From Ignavibacteriaceae bacterium (lineage in GTDB: Bacteria; Bacteroidota; Ignavibacteria; Ignavibacteriales; Ignavibacteriaceae): DNA of 18,248 nt. The stretch is taken from the NCBI GenBank assembly GCA_031292465.1, contig JARLHB010000281.1, positions 1-18,248 of the forward strand, written 5' to 3'. Shown in pieces: positions 16,334-18,248 of this stretch; position 1 is the stretch's first letter, and each line of letters starts with the position of its first letter. Position numbers and translations under genes: made by a program. The notes beneath the pieces were generated by a model. It had not been told where the DNA came from. It ran no database searches and was given only the letters and a program-made list of their open reading frames with translations.

Positions 16334-17107
16334 TTATTTATTCCTGTTTACATAAGCAGGTGAAGCCTGCTGGAGGGGAGTAATAATAATTTCGTTTATA
16401 TTAACATGCTTTGGGCGGGTAACACAAAACAGTACGGTGTTTGCTATATCCTCCGCCGTTAAAGGCTCGATACCTTTATAAACTTCTTCAGCCTTTGCAG
16501 TATCGCCTGAATACCGTACATTACTGAAATTAGTATGCACCATACCGGGGTCTACGCTTGTAACATGAATATTTTTATCCACTGTATCAATCCTGATGGC
16601 CTGAGTAAGGGCATTAACTGCATGCTTTGTTGCACAATAGACATTTCCGTTCGGGTAAACATAATGCCCTGCGGTTGAACCAATATTAACAACGTGACCC
16701 TGCTGCCGTTCTATCATTAATGGAAGAATTTGCCGCGATACGTATAATAACCCTTTGATATTTGTATCAATCATTTCTTCCCAATTTTCAACATCGCCCT
16801 CGTAAATTTTTGAAAGGCCTCTTGCCAAACCTGCGTTGTTAATTAATATATCAATCTTTTTCCATTCCCCGGGTAAGGAAGAGATAGAATTTTTTACATC
16901 CTGATAGTTCCTAACGTCAAGCTTGAATGAAAATACTTTTATTCCAAAATCCTTTTTAAGAATTTCAGCAAACTCATTCAATTTTTCAATACGTCTTGCA
17001 GAAAGAATAAGGTCGGCCCCTTCTTTTGCAAATTCTTCCGCGCAGGCTTTACCGATTCCTGAAGTAGCGCCTGTAATAAAAGCAGTTTTGTTTGAAAGTA
17101 ATCCCAT
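16334..17107 (-). CDS. ydfG: Short-chain dehydrogenase, YdfG-like (NADP-dependent 3-hydroxy acid dehydrogenase)
   Basis: A 257-residue classical SDR. TGATSGIG (12-19) is the dinucleotide-binding glycine motif. Arg38 and Arg39 after the second strand favour NADP(H). NNAG is at 90-93, and the catalytic set is Asn116, Ser144, Tyr157 and Lys161 (YCATK). DVRNYQDV, SLPGEWKKIDILINNAGLA, WEEMIDTNIKGL, NIGSTAG, FSNVR and HVNINEI closely follow E. coli YdfG, which oxidises L-allo-threonine, L-serine and related 3-hydroxy acids and reduces malonic semialdehyde. The substrate here is inferred from that likeness. It is 27 bases downstream of the membrane protein gene on the same strand, so probably co-transcribed, and it ends at the bidirectional terminator. 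Confidence 0.9.
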   Translation of the reverse strand: MGLLSNKTAFITGATSGIGKACAEEFAKEGADLILSARRIEKLNEFAEILKKDFGIKVFSFKLDVRNYQDVKNSISSLPGEWKKIDILINNAGLARGLSKIYEGDVENWEEMIDTNIKGLLYVSRQILPLMIERQQGHVVNIGSTAGHYVYPNGNVYCATKHAVNALTQAIRIDTVDKNIHVTSVDPGMVHTNFSNVRYSGDTAKAEEVYKGIEPLTAEDIANTVLFCVTRPKHVNINEIIITPLQQASPAYVNRNK

Positions 17108-17134
17108 AATGTTTCCCTATAAATTAATCCACAG

Positions 17135-17659
17135 TTATTTCCGGCTGATTACCGGAATAGATTTCTTTATCCTTTTTGCTAATACATTTATGTAAGATAA
17201 AAGAATAATTGTAACTAATAATAAAAATACTAATCCCTGGTTGTAAGATATTTTTCCGCAGTTTAAAAGCTGCAGCCAATCGGTTGAAAATGATAACCGC
17301 AGTAAAACAGATATTATTGCGGTAAAAATGGTAATAATTAGATAGCCTATATTAATTAATTGAAATATGATTATAAAAGTTCTTGAAACATCACTTACGG
17401 TTTTATTCAGCCAAAATAAAGTAATTTCAATAAAAAATACGCTCCCTGCCAGGGGCGTTATCAATACCGCAGCATAAGCAAATAAAACGTTTGTCGCCGC
17501 CGCCGGTAAAGTCAAACAAATTTTAAAGCCATTAAAAGCAATTTGTGTCTGCCCTTTTAGTAATAAGGCAGAAGCAAGAAATTCTATCAATTCATTAAAA
17601 AAGAAAATAGATATTAGTCCTGCTAATAATCCAAGGAGAACTACAATCAGTTTATTCAC
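17135..17659 (-). CDS. Unknown small integral membrane protein
   Basis: A 174-residue protein I do not recognise. It has about four hydrophobic spans: residues ~3-20, ~50-84 (long enough for one or two helices), ~94-120 and ~142-161. The C-terminus is basic (AKRIKK…ISRK) and probably cytoplasmic. There is no protease, transporter or Cys/His metal motif. Start taken as GTG at 17659; no ATG and no SD is nearby. The ydfG-like gene follows 27 bases downstream, so the two may be co-transcribed, but that gives no clear functional hint. Confidence 0.65.
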   Translation of the reverse strand: MNKLIVVLLGLLAGLISIFFFNELIEFLASALLLKGQTQIAFNGFKICLTLPAAATNVLFAYAAVLITPLAGSVFFIEITLFWLNKTVSDVSRTFIIIFQLINIGYLIITIFTAIISVLLRLSFSTDWLQLLNCGKISYNQGLVFLLLVTIILLSYINVLAKRIKKSIPVISRK

Positions 17660-17754
17660 TATATTGCCCGGGAAATAATGAAGTATAATATTTAATAATT
17701 TTAATTGTTATCTCACATTTTGGGAAATTTACTAATTTGCAACCACCACCCTTA

Positions 17755-17766
17755 GATTGTACAATC
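17755..17766. promoter_or_regulatory. Perfect palindrome GATTGTACAATC
   Basis: A 12-bp uninterrupted palindrome centred on GTAC, about 95 bases before the GTG of the membrane-protein gene. It has the size and symmetry of a dimeric regulator site. No known operator is matched. Confidence 0.3.
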
Positions 17767-17965
17767 GAATTATAAAATTCTGTGTAACCTTAAGTACTAA
17801 TATAAATAATCTTTATAAAACTGGTTCAGTTTTTAAAATATTATTTTATAAGCTGCAAGCCTGTCCAAAAGATAAAAAAAAGAAGGTTCACCATAAAAGC
17901 TATAAAGATTTAGTTTAGTTATATTTCTTCAACAAATAATCACAAAAACAGAGGCGAGCCATGAA

Positions 17966-18212
17966 CAATAAAAACCATGTTTCGCTTCGCTGAAGCTCCC
18001 GGATTTATGGAACGATTACATTTCTACTAATGTACCGCCGCTCTGCGGCGGAATACATTAATATGTGCTACCTATCCTGTGGCTAAATACCAAAACATCT
18101 AAATAGTTCTTGTATTATTTCAGAGCTGCGGTTGCAGCGAAACATTAGTAGTAGGAAGAAACAAATAAAGTTGGATAGAGCTTCGTAGAAGCGAAACAGA
18201 AGTGGTTTTATT
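17966..18212. mobile_element. Fold-back (MITE-like) element or structured RNA with inverted hairpin arms
   Basis: The left arm GTTTCGCTTCGCTGAAGCTC (17979-17998) matches the reverse complement of 18178-18197 at 17 of 20 positions; the three differences all lie in the loop of an internal hairpin GCTTC-nnn-GAAGC. Further in, CTACTAATGT (18024-18033) recurs inverted as ACATTAGTAG (18142-18151), each at a similar distance from its arm. Further out, AATAAAA(A)CCA also appears on both sides in inverted orientation. The interior has two GC-rich hairpins. It has no coding capacity and no clear target duplication. It could be a non-autonomous transposon, a REP-like interspersed repeat or an RNA gene. 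Confidence 0.6.
18028..18060. repeat. Strong stem-loop inside the fold-back element
   Basis: TAATGTA-CCGCCGC (18028-18041) pairs with GCGGCGG-(AA)-TACATTA (18045-18060): 14 bp with a two-base bulge and a TCT loop. No T-run follows, so it is not an ordinary terminator. A weaker counterpart, GCTGC-GGTT-GCAGC, lies at 18125-18138 in the other half. Confidence 0.7.
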
Positions 18213-18248
18213 TGGGCAGAATTAAAAAAATCAGCAAAAAAGTTAACT

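Larger units (their letters stand above)
17660..18248. other. Gene-free right end of the window
   Basis: No credible gene on either strand across 589 bases. The left half is very AT-rich and probably holds the upstream region of the minus-strand membrane-protein gene, with a 12-bp palindrome and a decayed GTACT half-dyad at 17793-17801 (AGTACTAAT). The right half is filled by the fold-back element listed separately and has a higher GC content locally. Confidence 0.7.

Noticed and set aside
17961..17993. Ten-codon ORF MNNKNHVSLR inside the fold-back element
   Set aside because: Too short, no convincing SD, and it overlaps the inverted arm whose pattern is explained by structure.
17944..18248. 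CRISPR array or attachment site at the right end
   Set aside because: The repeats are inverted, not direct and evenly spaced, there are no cas genes, and no tRNA or integrase is present.

Overview
The window is AT-rich DNA from a Gram-negative bacterium, most likely in the Bacteroidota/Chlorobi/Ignavibacteria lineage. The pointers are a TamB protein ending in an aromatic residue, a very large outer-membrane protein with a TolB-like propeller, many genes with weak or absent Shine-Dalgarno (SD) sites, and the orders prs-rplY-pth and rpsF-ssb-rpsR-rplI. This placement is inferred from gene content and protein style, not from a marker tree.

Layout. (1) 1-9663, plus strand: a probable envelope operon. 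It holds the 3' part of a tamB-like gene that enters from outside the window, an RNase R gene that overlaps it by one base, and 20 bases later a secreted fusion of an HExxH metallopeptidase, a beta-propeller and an Omp85-like barrel. The RNase R gene has an in-frame TAA at codon 21 of its natural reading frame. (2) 9664-10149: three small hairpins, then a minus-strand FmdB-type zinc-ribbon gene, divergent from (3) a lipoprotein-like gene with a C-terminal membrane anchor (10150-10809). (4) 10864-13130: a good sigma70-type promoter, then prs, rplY (L25/Ctc) and pth, a nucleotide/translation cluster with short gaps. (5) 13131-15095: an intergenic region with a perfect dyad overlapping the -35 position of a TATAAT box, a leader hairpin and a full-length SD, then rpsF, ssb, rpsR, rplI and a strong bidirectional terminator shared with the convergent rpmB. 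(6) 15635-16309: a yciO-type YrdC/Sua5-family gene and a second bidirectional terminator. (7) 16334-17659, minus strand: a small unknown membrane protein followed by a YdfG-like short-chain dehydrogenase. (8) 17660-18248: no gene; a fold-back element of about 250 bases with inverted, hairpin-forming arms occupies its right half.

How the genes fit together. Most of the window is housekeeping: outer-membrane biogenesis (TamB plus an Omp85-like barrel), RNA turnover (RNase R), PRPP synthesis, ribosomal proteins bL25, bS6, bS18, bL9 and bL28, recycling of peptidyl-tRNA, and single-stranded DNA binding. I found no CRISPR array, prophage, intact insertion sequence, tRNA or rRNA. The points most worth a second look are the nonsense codon in rnr, the GTACT-centred dyads that recur in three intergenic regions, the SD of rpsF, the protease-propeller-barrel fusion beside tamB, and the right-end fold-back element. 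None is proven to be a new system.
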